NCBI GenBank assembly: GCA_014237395.1
Contig: JABZFP010000034.1
Location: 1-64,000, forward strand
Source of the DNA: Desulfobacteraceae bacterium
GTDB lineage: Bacteria; Desulfobacterota; Desulfobacteria; Desulfobacterales; UBA5852
DNA length: 64,000 nucleotides
Reading direction: 5' to 3'
Within the stretch, counting starts at the first letter, position 1. Every line of letters starts with the position of its first letter. The notes below the pieces were generated by a model. That model had not been told where the DNA came from, ran no database searches, and saw only the letters and a list, made by a program, of their open reading frames with translations. Position numbers and translations under genes: made by a program. This document shows positions 33,907 through 41,277 of this stretch, one piece after another.

Positions 33907-35289
33907 ATGAAGAAGCAAAAAGCCGATCTTATCGTTGCCAATGGTATGGTGGTCAGCAGTCGCGGCATCGCGCAGAAGGATGTCGTGATCCGGAATGGCA
34001 AGATTGTTGAAACCCCGGAAAACACTGTCGCTTATGAAGCGGATCAAATTATTGATGCAGCGGGCAAGTACGTGTTGCCGGGCATCATCGACGCCCATTT
34101 CCATCCGGTCTACGCCGATCGTATCGACACCCTTTCGAAAGCAGCGGCCACCGGCGGCATTACCACCCTTATTCCCTACGTCGGTGCCGTGGCGGCCTGG
34201 GGGCAGGGCGGTGACCTGGTCGATGCGGTGCGATCCTTTATCGACGAAGGCGCGTCCTCATCCATCCTGGACTTCGGCATTCACTGCACCTTTACCCAAA
34301 ATGATATGGCGACGGTAGCGTCATCGATCCCGGCGCTTATCAAGATGGGGGTTGTCTCTTTCAAGGGGTTTACCGCCTATAAGAAACGCGGCATGAAACT
34401 GGAAGACGAAGAGCTTCTGGAAATCATGGGGCTGATCGCCCAGCACAACGGCGTGTTCGCCACCCATTGTGAAAACGGCCCGATGTTGGATCTGTTGGAA
34501 GATGCCGCCGTCCGCCGGGGTGATACAAAACCCGAACATTACCCGCCGACGCATCCTGCCATATCAGAGGCGGAAGCCGTGTTCCGGGTTTTATCGCTGG
34601 CGCAAATTACCGGATGTCGAATGTATCTGCCCCATTTGAGCGCAGCGGAGAGCCTGGACGTGCTCCGGCTGTTCAAAAAATGGGATCGCCAGGCCATCTA
34701 CGCCGAAACATGTCCGCACTATCTTGTCTTGACCGATGACGAATTGAAAAAACGAGGAACTCTGGCCAAGATGTCACCACCCCTGCGGAAACCGGCGGAT
34801 GTGGAAGCGCTCTGGCAAGCGCTTCAGGAGGGCATCATCGATGTCATCGGTTCCGATGCCGCCGGACATGCAATGGCCTCCAACGAACCATTGTACGATG
34901 ACGTTTTCTCCGCCCCGCACGGCATTCCCGGGCTGGACACCTTTTTTACCATGACCTACACGGAAGGTGTAAACAAGGGACGGATAACCCTGCCCCAACT
35001 CGTAAAGATGACTTGCGAGAATCCGGCCCGAATCTTTGGCCTCTATCCACAAAAAGGAACCCTGTCGAAAGGTGCCGATGCCGACCTGGTGATTTTTGAC
35101 CCGGCCCGTTCACATACCGTTCCGGCGAAAAATGCCTACACCAAGGTGGATTACAGCCTGTATGAAGGCCGCCGCTGCCTTGGCGCGCCGACGATGGTGT
35201 TTCAGCGGGGGAACCTGATCATGGCCGATGGCGACATAAAAGCGCACGCCGGGCAGGGGATGTATGTGGCGGGTTCGTTCGATTCCTGA
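33907..35289 (+). CDS. Dihydropyrimidinase/hydantoinase/allantoinase-family hydrolase
   Basis: A 460-residue cyclic amidohydrolase. The binuclear metal site can be traced: H64 and H66 (DAHFHPV), K153 (SFKGFTAYK) as the carboxylated lysine, H187 (THCENG), H243 (LPHLSAAE) and D317 (GSDAAG). The family opens five- or six-membered cyclic ureides to N-carbamoyl amino acids. Exact substrate (hydantoin, dihydropyrimidine, allantoin) cannot be told. It ends the third + strand cluster and faces a convergent operon. Confidence 0.92.
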   Translation: MKKQKADLIVANGMVVSSRGIAQKDVVIRNGKIVETPENTVAYEADQIIDAAGKYVLPGIIDAHFHPVYADRIDTLSKAAATGGITTLIPYVGAVAAWGQGGDLVDAVRSFIDEGASSSILDFGIHCTFTQNDMATVASSIPALIKMGVVSFKGFTAYKKRGMKLEDEELLEIMGLIAQHNGVFATHCENGPMLDLLEDAAVRRGDTKPEHYPPTHPAISEAEAVFRVLSLAQITGCRMYLPHLSAAESLDVLRLFKKWDRQAIYAETCPHYLVLTDDELKKRGTLAKMSPPLRKPADVEALWQALQEGIIDVIGSDAAGHAMASNEPLYDDVFSAPHGIPGLDTFFTMTYTEGVNKGRITLPQLVKMTCENPARIFGLYPQKGTLSKGADADLVIFDPARSHTVPAKNAYTKVDYSLYEGRRCLGAPTMVFQRGNLIMADGDIKAHAGQGMYVAGSFDS

Positions 35290-35347
35290 GGATCTTCCCC
35301 CAAGGCAAAAGGATCACGGATGCCGTTCCCATGCCGCAAGCTGCGCC

Positions 35348-35373
35348 GTGCCGTCAATGACATCACACGGCAC
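35348..35373. terminator. Candidate bidirectional terminator between convergent operons
   Basis: GTGCCGT (35348-35354) and ACGGCAC (35367-35373) form a 7-bp stem with a 12-nt loop. A TTTTT run follows on the + strand at 35383-35387. It lies in the 96-bp gap between the convergent genes ending at 35289 and 35386. Confidence 0.5.
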
Positions 35374-35385
35374 AGCCCGCGGTTT

Positions 35386-36387
35386 TTAGTCTCCTAAAAA
35401 ACAGTCTGCGTAGACATGCAGGGCGGGAGATCCACCGGTGTGGACAAACAGGATGTTTTCCTCCGGCTTGAAAAAGCCTTTGCGAATCAGGTCGATCAGA
35501 CCGGCAAAGGCTTTGCCGGTGTAGACGGGATCCATCAGAATCGCTTCCGTTTCCGCCAGCATCCGCACCGCTTCAATCATACCGGCGGTGGGTTGTGAAT
35601 AGCCGGGGCCCACGTAGTCGCCAAAACATTCCACCGCTTCTTTAGGGATGGGATGTTCGATGCCAACCTTGGCAGCGACTTTCGCAACCAGTTCATAGAC
35701 CAATGCTTCCTGCACATCCTTGGTGCGGCTGACATTGATGCCGATTACGGGGATGTGGCTGTGGTTGCCCACCAATCCGGTCAACAGGCCGGCATGGGTG
35801 CCGGTGCTGCCACTGGCGCAGACCACCCGATCAATGCGAACCCCTTCTTCGAACGTCTGCCGTAAAATTTCTTCGGCGCATGAGACATAGCCCAGGGCAC
35901 CGATTTCGTTGGAGGCGCCGCCGGGGATGATATAGGGTGCCGCACCATCCGCGGCCACGCGGTCGGCGACGTCCTGCATGGCGGCCATCATATCCGAACC
36001 GCCCGGTACCACGGTGATGGAGGCGACCCCCATCAGATGAAAGAGTAAATTGTTGCCGGCAGCTTTGGGGTTGTAACTGCCCTTCACACGTTCCTCCAGA
36101 ACCAGATGGCATGCCATGCCTTCCCGGACGGCGGCTGCCAGCGTCAACCGGCAATGATTGGACTGAACCGCGCCGCAGGTAATCAGGGTGTCGGCGCCTT
36201 TTCCCAGTGCGTCGGCCACCACGAAATCCAGTTTGCGTGTCTTGTTGCCGCCCCCGGCCGGGCCCAGCAGGTCATCCCGTTTCATGTACAGGGTCGGCCC
36301 CCCGAGACGCTTCGACAAGCGGGACAGCTTTTCAATGGGGCTGCGGGTGACAATGTACCGACGGCGGGGGAATTTGGCCAAATTCAT
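35386..36387 (-). CDS. D-cysteine desulfhydrase/ACC deaminase family PLP enzyme
   Basis: A 333-residue fold-type II PLP enzyme. The PLP lysine is K49 in GGGNKTRKL, followed by ITCGAVQSNHCRL and VCASGSTGTHAGL, all typical of the ACC deaminase/D-cysteine desulfhydrase family. Most bacterial members of this length act on D-cysteine, giving pyruvate, sulfide and ammonia. AAAGGAA lies before the start. It is the last gene of the - strand transporter operon, so the imported amino acid is probably its substrate. D-serine analogues or ACC remain alternatives. Confidence 0.87.
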   Translation of the reverse strand: MNLAKFPRRRYIVTRSPIEKLSRLSKRLGGPTLYMKRDDLLGPAGGGNKTRKLDFVVADALGKGADTLITCGAVQSNHCRLTLAAAVREGMACHLVLEERVKGSYNPKAAGNNLLFHLMGVASITVVPGGSDMMAAMQDVADRVAADGAAPYIIPGGASNEIGALGYVSCAEEILRQTFEEGVRIDRVVCASGSTGTHAGLLTGLVGNHSHIPVIGINVSRTKDVQEALVYELVAKVAAKVGIEHPIPKEAVECFGDYVGPGYSQPTAGMIEAVRMLAETEAILMDPVYTGKAFAGLIDLIRKGFFKPEENILFVHTGGSPALHVYADCFLGD

Positions 36388-36435
36388 CGTGATGTTCCTT
36401 TCCTTTAGGTATGGAATTCTGCCCGAAACAGGTTG

Positions 36436-37161
36436 CTAATCAAGAATCTGGCTCAAAAAAAGTTTGGCGCGGTCCGTTTGGGGGTTATTAAAGAAATCAT
36501 CATAGGTTCCCCGCTCTACAATTTTACCTTTGTCCATGAAAATGATTTCGTCGGCCACTTCCTTGGCAAACCCCATCTCATGGGTGACGCAGAGCATGGT
36601 CATGCCGGCCTTGGCCAACTCGACCATGACGTCCAGAACCTCTTTGATCATTTCCGGATCCAGGGCGCTGGTGGGTTCGTCGAACATCATGTAGGCCGGT
36701 TCCATGGCCAGTGAACGGGCGATGGCAATCCTCTGCTGCTGACCGCCGGATAAATTGGCAGGGTAGGCGTCCGCCTTGTCTACCATACCCACCCGTTTCA
36801 ACAGCTCCATGGCCTTGTCCTGGGCCCTTTCCTTGGACCATTTACGGACCTTGCGGGGCGCCAGGGTAATGTTTTCCATGGCGGTCATGTGCGGATAGAG
36901 CTCGAACCGTTGAAACACCATACCGATTTTCTCCCGCAGTTTATAAAGATCGGTTTTGGGGTCCTTGACGGAAGTTTTGTCCACCAGGATTTCACCTTTC
37001 TGGAAGGGTTCCAGCCCGTTGATGCAGCGCAGCAGCGTGCTTTTTCCGGAACCGCTCGGCCCGCAGATGACCACCGTTTGCCCATGTTCAATGACTTCAT
37101 CCACATCCTGCAACACATGGAAGTCGCCATACCATTTGTTGATTTTATTGATCTCAATCAT
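36436..37161 (-). CDS. Amino-acid ABC transporter ATP-binding protein (GlnQ/GltL-like)
   Basis: A 241-residue ATPase with Walker A GPSGSGKST (34-42), Q-loop VFQRFELYPH, signature LSGGQQQR, Walker B MMFDEPTSALDP and THEMGF. Its start overlaps the stop of the permease gene at 37158 by 4 nt (ATGA). It energises the transporter encoded at 37158-39551. Confidence 0.93.
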   Translation of the reverse strand: MIEINKINKWYGDFHVLQDVDEVIEHGQTVVICGPSGSGKSTLLRCINGLEPFQKGEILVDKTSVKDPKTDLYKLREKIGMVFQRFELYPHMTAMENITLAPRKVRKWSKERAQDKAMELLKRVGMVDKADAYPANLSGGQQQRIAIARSLAMEPAYMMFDEPTSALDPEMIKEVLDVMVELAKAGMTMLCVTHEMGFAKEVADEIIFMDKGKIVERGTYDDFFNNPQTDRAKLFLSQILD

Positions 37162-37814
37162 ATGAGGTTGACCTCTCTGGCTTTGTTTTCATAATAGAGG
37201 CTGATCTGGGAACCCGTGTAGCAGACAATGAAATAAACAAAGGCTGCGAAACCGTATAGTTCGATCGAGCGGACTTCCATATTGTCCACGATGGAGGATC
37301 TCCGAACCAGTTCGGTAAGGCCGATCACAAAGGCCAGACTGGTGTCCTGAAACGTCACAATGGACTGGGTGATCAAACTGGGGGCCATCCGTTTGAAGGC
37401 GATGGGGATCAGGATGTAGCGGGCCGTCTGAGAATAGGTCATCCCGGTGGAAAAGGCGGCGGCCGTCAGGTCCTTGCTGATGGTCTGGTAACCGGCCCTG
37501 AATATTTCCCCGAAATAGGTGGCTTCAAATATAACGAAGGCAATTACCGCTGCGGGAAAGGGCGCCATGGCATCCCCCGTGATGATTGGCATGACAAAAT
37601 AGAACCAGAAAATGACCAGAATCAGGGGAATATTCCGCAGCAAGTTCACGTATGCGGTAATGGGATAGTAGATCCAGGGATTTTTGGACAGGCGGGCCAG
37701 TCCGACCAGCATGCCCAGTCCGATACCGCCGGCCAGCGCGAGGATGGCAAGCTCGAAGGTGGTCAAAAGGCCGCCCATGAGAAAGACGAAATTTCTGCCA
37801 ATGACATCAAACAT
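37158..37814 (-). CDS. Amino-acid ABC transporter permease
   Basis: A 218-residue permease similar to GltK. Helices near 10-35, 55-80, 90-105 and 185-208; EAA-type loop GYQTISKDLTAAAFSTGMT near 107-125. It begins 3 nt after the partner permease gene ends and overlaps the ATPase start, so the block is tightly coupled. Confidence 0.92.
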   Translation of the reverse strand: MFDVIGRNFVFLMGGLLTTFELAILALAGGIGLGMLVGLARLSKNPWIYYPITAYVNLLRNIPLILVIFWFYFVMPIITGDAMAPFPAAVIAFVIFEATYFGEIFRAGYQTISKDLTAAAFSTGMTYSQTARYILIPIAFKRMAPSLITQSIVTFQDTSLAFVIGLTELVRRSSIVDNMEVRSIELYGFAAFVYFIVCYTGSQISLYYENKAREVNLI

Positions 37815-37817
37815 GGT

Positions 37818-38540
37818 TTATCTCCCCATCAACCCCTGTATTTTATACTTCCTCTCCACCAGATCCATAAACTTCACCACGGTCATCCCCAGCAGAAGAT
37901 AGATGAACATGGCACCGGTCGTGGCTTCGAGTCCGTGAAACGTTTCCGCGTCGATTTGGTAGCTCTGGAAGGTGAGTTCCGCCACACCGATGGTCATGAC
38001 AATCGAGGTGTTTTTGAACACCGTCAGAAACTCGGTGGTCAGCGGCGGTATCGTTAACCGGAGCGCGTAGGGGATAATGACGTAGCGGTACATCTGGACC
38101 TGGGTCATGCCGGTCGATAAAACAGCATGGTACTGATCCTTGCTGATCGAGGCAAAGCCGGCCCGCAAGTGCTCGGCGATGCGGGAAGCGGTGTAAAGAC
38201 CCAGTCCGATGATGGAAACGTAAATCGCCAAGCCGTCCAGGCGGTTGATCTGGCGGGACAGGGTTTCGCCGAACAGCATCGGGCCGGCATAGAACCAGAA
38301 AAACATTTGCACCAGAAGCGGAATATTGCGGAAAACCTCGACGTAGGCGGTGCCGATCATGCGGAGCAGGCGGTATTTGGTGATGCGAAGCGTGCCGACA
38401 GCGATGCCGACGGCCATGGCAATAATCCAGGCCGAGATCCCCAAAAAAATGGTCATGCCCAATCCTTTGATCAGCATAACCCCGTAGGGATCCCGCCACA
38501 GGACGGACCAGTCGAAATCATAGGCAAAGTTCATGGCCAT
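37818..38540 (-). CDS. Amino-acid ABC transporter permease
   Basis: A 240-residue permease similar to GltJ. It has an N-terminal cytoplasmic stretch, a first helix near 27-50, and an EAA loop GFASISKDQYHAVLSTGMT near 130-148. Forms the channel with the 37158 product. AAGGAA precedes the start. A 114-bp gap containing a strong hairpin separates it from the binding-protein gene. Confidence 0.92.
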   Translation of the reverse strand: MAMNFAYDFDWSVLWRDPYGVMLIKGLGMTIFLGISAWIIAMAVGIAVGTLRITKYRLLRMIGTAYVEVFRNIPLLVQMFFWFYAGPMLFGETLSRQINRLDGLAIYVSIIGLGLYTASRIAEHLRAGFASISKDQYHAVLSTGMTQVQMYRYVIIPYALRLTIPPLTTEFLTVFKNTSIVMTIGVAELTFQSYQIDAETFHGLEATTGAMFIYLLLGMTVVKFMDLVERKYKIQGLMGR

Positions 38541-38603
38541 TTCCTTGGTTGGGGCTCATCCTTTTTTTGGCATTGCAGGATGGAAACCGGTTCAATTTGC
38601 GCA

Positions 38604-38632
38604 CGAAGCCGGCAGTCAGACTGCCGGCTTCG
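38604..38632 (-). promoter_or_regulatory. Perfect intercistronic hairpin after the binding-protein gene
   Basis: CGAAGCCGGCAGTC (38604-38617) and its exact complement GACTGCCGGCTTCG (38619-38632) surround a single base. In RNA this would form a long GC-rich stem with a small loop. No U-tract follows on the - strand. It is probably a 3' stabiliser for the binding-protein message or a partial transcription block. Confidence 0.8.
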
Positions 38633-38654
38633 GAACTTTCAGGTCGTTCGAGGA

Positions 38655-39551
38655 TTATTTCTTCCACCACTCGTCTTCGATAGGATAGACGATCATCTGC
38701 AGATAGTCTTTGTAGGCCGGTGACATTTTCAGCGGCACGAGGCCTTGGGGTCCCATCCATTTCTCATAGATTTCATAGAATTTTCCGGTCTTGATGGCCC
38801 ACAGCACCGTGTCGTTGATAAAGTCACGGAATTCCGAGTCATCCTCCCGGACGATATAGGCATAGGGCTCATAGGCAATCGCGAAATCGACGGTCATCCA
38901 CTTGTCGGGATCGCTGTCTTTCATTTTCAAGCCTTCAAGCAGGCTTCGGTCGGTCGTGTAGGCGTCGATTTTGCCGCTTTTGAGGGCCAGCATGCCCTGG
39001 GGGTGCGTTTCCGTCACGACGATATCGGAAGGGCTGAACTTGCCTTCCTTGGCCAACTGCTGTACCGCCATCAGGTTGGTGGTGGCCCGTGCGCCGCCAA
39101 TACGCTTGCCGCTCAGGTCGGTCAGGGTTTTGATGCCGGAGTCTTTCGCCACCAGGAAGGTGGTTTCGGAGAAAAAGAAAATCAAGCTGAAATCCGCCAC
39201 TTGTTCCCGTTTCTGGGTATACGTGGTCGATCCCATTTCGGCATCGATGGTGCCGTTCACGACCATCGGAATTCTGGTTTTAGGCGTTACCGTAAAGGGT
39301 TTGATGGTGATTTCCTTGCCAAAACGTTTGCCGAGGTTTTCAGCCAGAAGTCCGGCCATGTCCACTGAAAAACCGACATGTTTGCCAACTTTGGGATCGA
39401 TAAACGCAAACGGGATCGACCCTTCGCGGAAACCCATTTTCAGGACGCCGGTCTTCTCGATTTGGTCCATGGTGGCCCCCGCCATAGCCGAACCGCAAAG
39501 CAATGCCAGCCCAATCAATGTCGTCATTCCAATTAACCCGAATCTCTTCAT
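38655..39551 (-). CDS. Glutamate/aspartate-type ABC transporter, periplasmic binding protein
   Basis: A 298-residue family 3 solute-binding protein of the GltI/PEB1 subgroup. Residues 1-24 are a signal peptide ending CGSAMAG. Features are TGVLKMGFREGSIPFAFID, GFSVDMAGLLAENLGKRF and VVNGTIDAEMGSTTYTQKRE. AAGGAGGAG precedes the start. First gene of a five-gene - strand operon (binding protein, two permeases, ATPase, D-cysteine desulfhydrase-like enzyme), placed behind a sigma54-type promoter. Confidence 0.93.
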   Translation of the reverse strand: MKRFGLIGMTTLIGLALLCGSAMAGATMDQIEKTGVLKMGFREGSIPFAFIDPKVGKHVGFSVDMAGLLAENLGKRFGKEITIKPFTVTPKTRIPMVVNGTIDAEMGSTTYTQKREQVADFSLIFFFSETTFLVAKDSGIKTLTDLSGKRIGGARATTNLMAVQQLAKEGKFSPSDIVVTETHPQGMLALKSGKIDAYTTDRSLLEGLKMKDSDPDKWMTVDFAIAYEPYAYIVREDDSEFRDFINDTVLWAIKTGKFYEIYEKWMGPQGLVPLKMSPAYKDYLQMIVYPIEDEWWKK

Positions 39552-39594
39552 TTTCTCCTCCTTTGGTCGTTATAGGTGGGATCTAACGATAGCC

Positions 39595-39617
39595 GGTGCC
39601 ATGTGTTGGATGGCACC
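39595..39617 (-). promoter_or_regulatory. Stem-loop in the leader of the amino-acid transporter operon
   Basis: GGTGCCA (39595-39601) and TGGCACC (39611-39617) are perfect 7-bp arms with a 9-nt spacer. They lie between the sigma54-type promoter and the binding-protein start, so they would be part of the 5' leader or serve as a protein-binding site. Confidence 0.5.
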
Positions 39618-39642
39618 TCATGGATGATACTGCGGTACATCA

Positions 39643-39658
39643 GGCAACAAGCATGCCA
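39643..39658 (-). promoter_or_regulatory. Sigma54 (-24/-12) promoter for the amino-acid transporter operon
   Basis: Read on the - strand, TGGCATG-CTTG-TTGCC matches the sigma54 consensus TGGCAYR-N4-TTGCW at every defined position except the last. It lies about 92 bp before the binding-protein start and 240 bp from the end of the gene for a sigma54-dependent activator, which makes regulation by that activator likely. Confidence 0.7.
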
Positions 39659-39755
39659 TTGGTGCGCTGCGGCAGGTTATAGGCCGGGAGAACTTGTCGG
39701 CGGGGCCTCATCATTTTTTTGAAATTTTAAAGGGCAGGTGATTCAGGACAGGAAT

Positions 39756-39770
39756 GTGCGCTTACCGCAC
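39756..39770. promoter_or_regulatory. Candidate upstream activator site
   Basis: GTGCG (39756-39760) and CGCAC (39766-39770) form a short palindrome about 100 bp upstream of the sigma54 promoter, the distance usual for enhancer sites. A related CGCAC...GCGTG pair follows at about 39788-39802. The rest of the 346-bp gap 39552-39897 holds an AAAAGCTTTT palindrome near 39815, possibly part of the terminator of the regulator gene. Confidence 0.35.
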
Positions 39771-39897
39771 GTCAATGTTTGGAATCCGCACGACAGGGGC
39801 GTGTTCCCGTTTTAAAAGCTTTTCAAAAGAGCGCGGTGCGGTTTAGCCGGCCTCCGGGTTTCCGGTGGTTGCCTCTTGGCAGCGGCCGGTAGTAACG

Positions 39898-41277
39898 TCA
39901 CGAGAGGCCAGTATTGGACAGCCGTTTCATTTTCCGCAGCAGGGAATAGCGGCTGATCCCCAAAAGGGCGGCCGCTTCGGTCTTGTTGCCGCCACATTTT
40001 GCGAGGGTTTCATTGATCATGTCGCGTTCAAACTCGGCCAGTTTCTCTTCGAAACCAACACCAGAATCGCGGGCGGCAGTCCCGGCCGGTCCCTTGTGCT
40101 GCAGGCAGGCCTTCATGACCGTGGGAAGGTCGTCATGGGTAATCACCGGATCGGAAGACAAGACCACAAAGCGTTCGATAAGGTTTTTCAATTCTCGGAC
40201 ATTCCCAGGCCAATCGTACATGAGAAAGGCCTCACGTGCGTCATCGTCCATTGTTAGAATCGGTTTGCGGAATTTTCGGGCGAAGCGCTCCAAGTAATGG
40301 TCGGCCAACAACAAGATATCCTCCCCGCGTGCTTTCAGCGGCGGGATTTTAATGGGGACGACATTAAGACGGTAATAGAGGTCTTGGCGGAATCTTTTTT
40401 GGCAGGTGGCTTCTTCCAGGTCCAGATTGGTGGCCGATATGATCAATACATCGACGGCCACCTCCATGGTGCCACCGACGCGCCGGAATGTTTTGGACTC
40501 TAAAAAACGCAGCAATTTGACCTGCATCGGCAGGGGCAAATCGCCGACCTCATCCAGAAAGAGGGTGCCGCCATCGGCCAGTTCGACCAGGCCGATCTTG
40601 CGCTTTTTGGCATCGGTAAAGGCGCCTTTTTCATATCCGAACAGTTCGCTTTCCAGCAGATTCTCGGGAATTGCGGCACAGTTGACATCAATAAACTGCT
40701 TGTCCGCACGGGCGCTGAGATTGTGAATCGCCTTGGCAATCAAATTTTTGCCCGTGCCGCTGGCACCCCGCAGCAGGATGGTGGTGTTGTCGATGCGGGT
40801 CAGCATCGTCACGATGTGATGGAGTTTTTTTACCGGTTCGCTGGATCCGATGAAATCATCCAGACGGACGTTGCTGGACGCACGCTGCCGATGATGCTCG
40901 ACTTCCCTGATCAGCTTGTTCTCGTTCAAGGCCCGTTCAATAATGATGCCGATTTCGTCCAGTTCAAAGGGTTTGTTGAGATAGTCGAAGGCCCCCCCTT
41001 TTAACGCTTGAATGGCCGACTCCATATCGCCGTGCGCGGTCATGATGATGGTCAGCGCCGATCTCAGGGTCTGCCGGATCGTGTGCAGGACTTCCATACC
41101 GTGGATATCCGGCAGCTGAAGATCGAGAAACACCAAATCCGGCTCCGCGACCTGGATGTAATCCAAAAAAGGGCGGGCTTCATAAAACGGCTTAACCCGA
41201 TGGCCCAGGGCGGTGATTTCAAGCTCCAGCGAATCGACCAGGAACTTTTCATCGTCGAGAATGGCGATTTCAACCAC
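39898..41277 (-). CDS. Sigma54-dependent NtrC-family response regulator
   Basis: A 459-residue regulator from a GTG at 41277, which follows AAAGAGG and overlaps the kinase gene by 8 nt. The receiver domain has D8, D9, phosphoacceptor D52 and K102. The AAA+ domain (about 140-370) has Walker A GASGTGKN (171-178) and the sigma54-contact loop GAFTDA (218-223) where most relatives have GAFTGA. A Fis-type helix-turn-helix ends the protein (GGNKTEAAALLGISRYSLLRK). It partners the kinase at 41270 and probably activates the transporter operon to its left through the promoter at 39643. Confidence 0.95.
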   Translation of the reverse strand: MVEIAILDDEKFLVDSLELEITALGHRVKPFYEARPFLDYIQVAEPDLVFLDLQLPDIHGMEVLHTIRQTLRSALTIIMTAHGDMESAIQALKGGAFDYLNKPFELDEIGIIIERALNENKLIREVEHHRQRASSNVRLDDFIGSSEPVKKLHHIVTMLTRIDNTTILLRGASGTGKNLIAKAIHNLSARADKQFIDVNCAAIPENLLESELFGYEKGAFTDAKKRKIGLVELADGGTLFLDEVGDLPLPMQVKLLRFLESKTFRRVGGTMEVAVDVLIISATNLDLEEATCQKRFRQDLYYRLNVVPIKIPPLKARGEDILLLADHYLERFARKFRKPILTMDDDAREAFLMYDWPGNVRELKNLIERFVVLSSDPVITHDDLPTVMKACLQHKGPAGTAARDSGVGFEEKLAEFERDMINETLAKCGGNKTEAAALLGISRYSLLRKMKRLSNTGLS

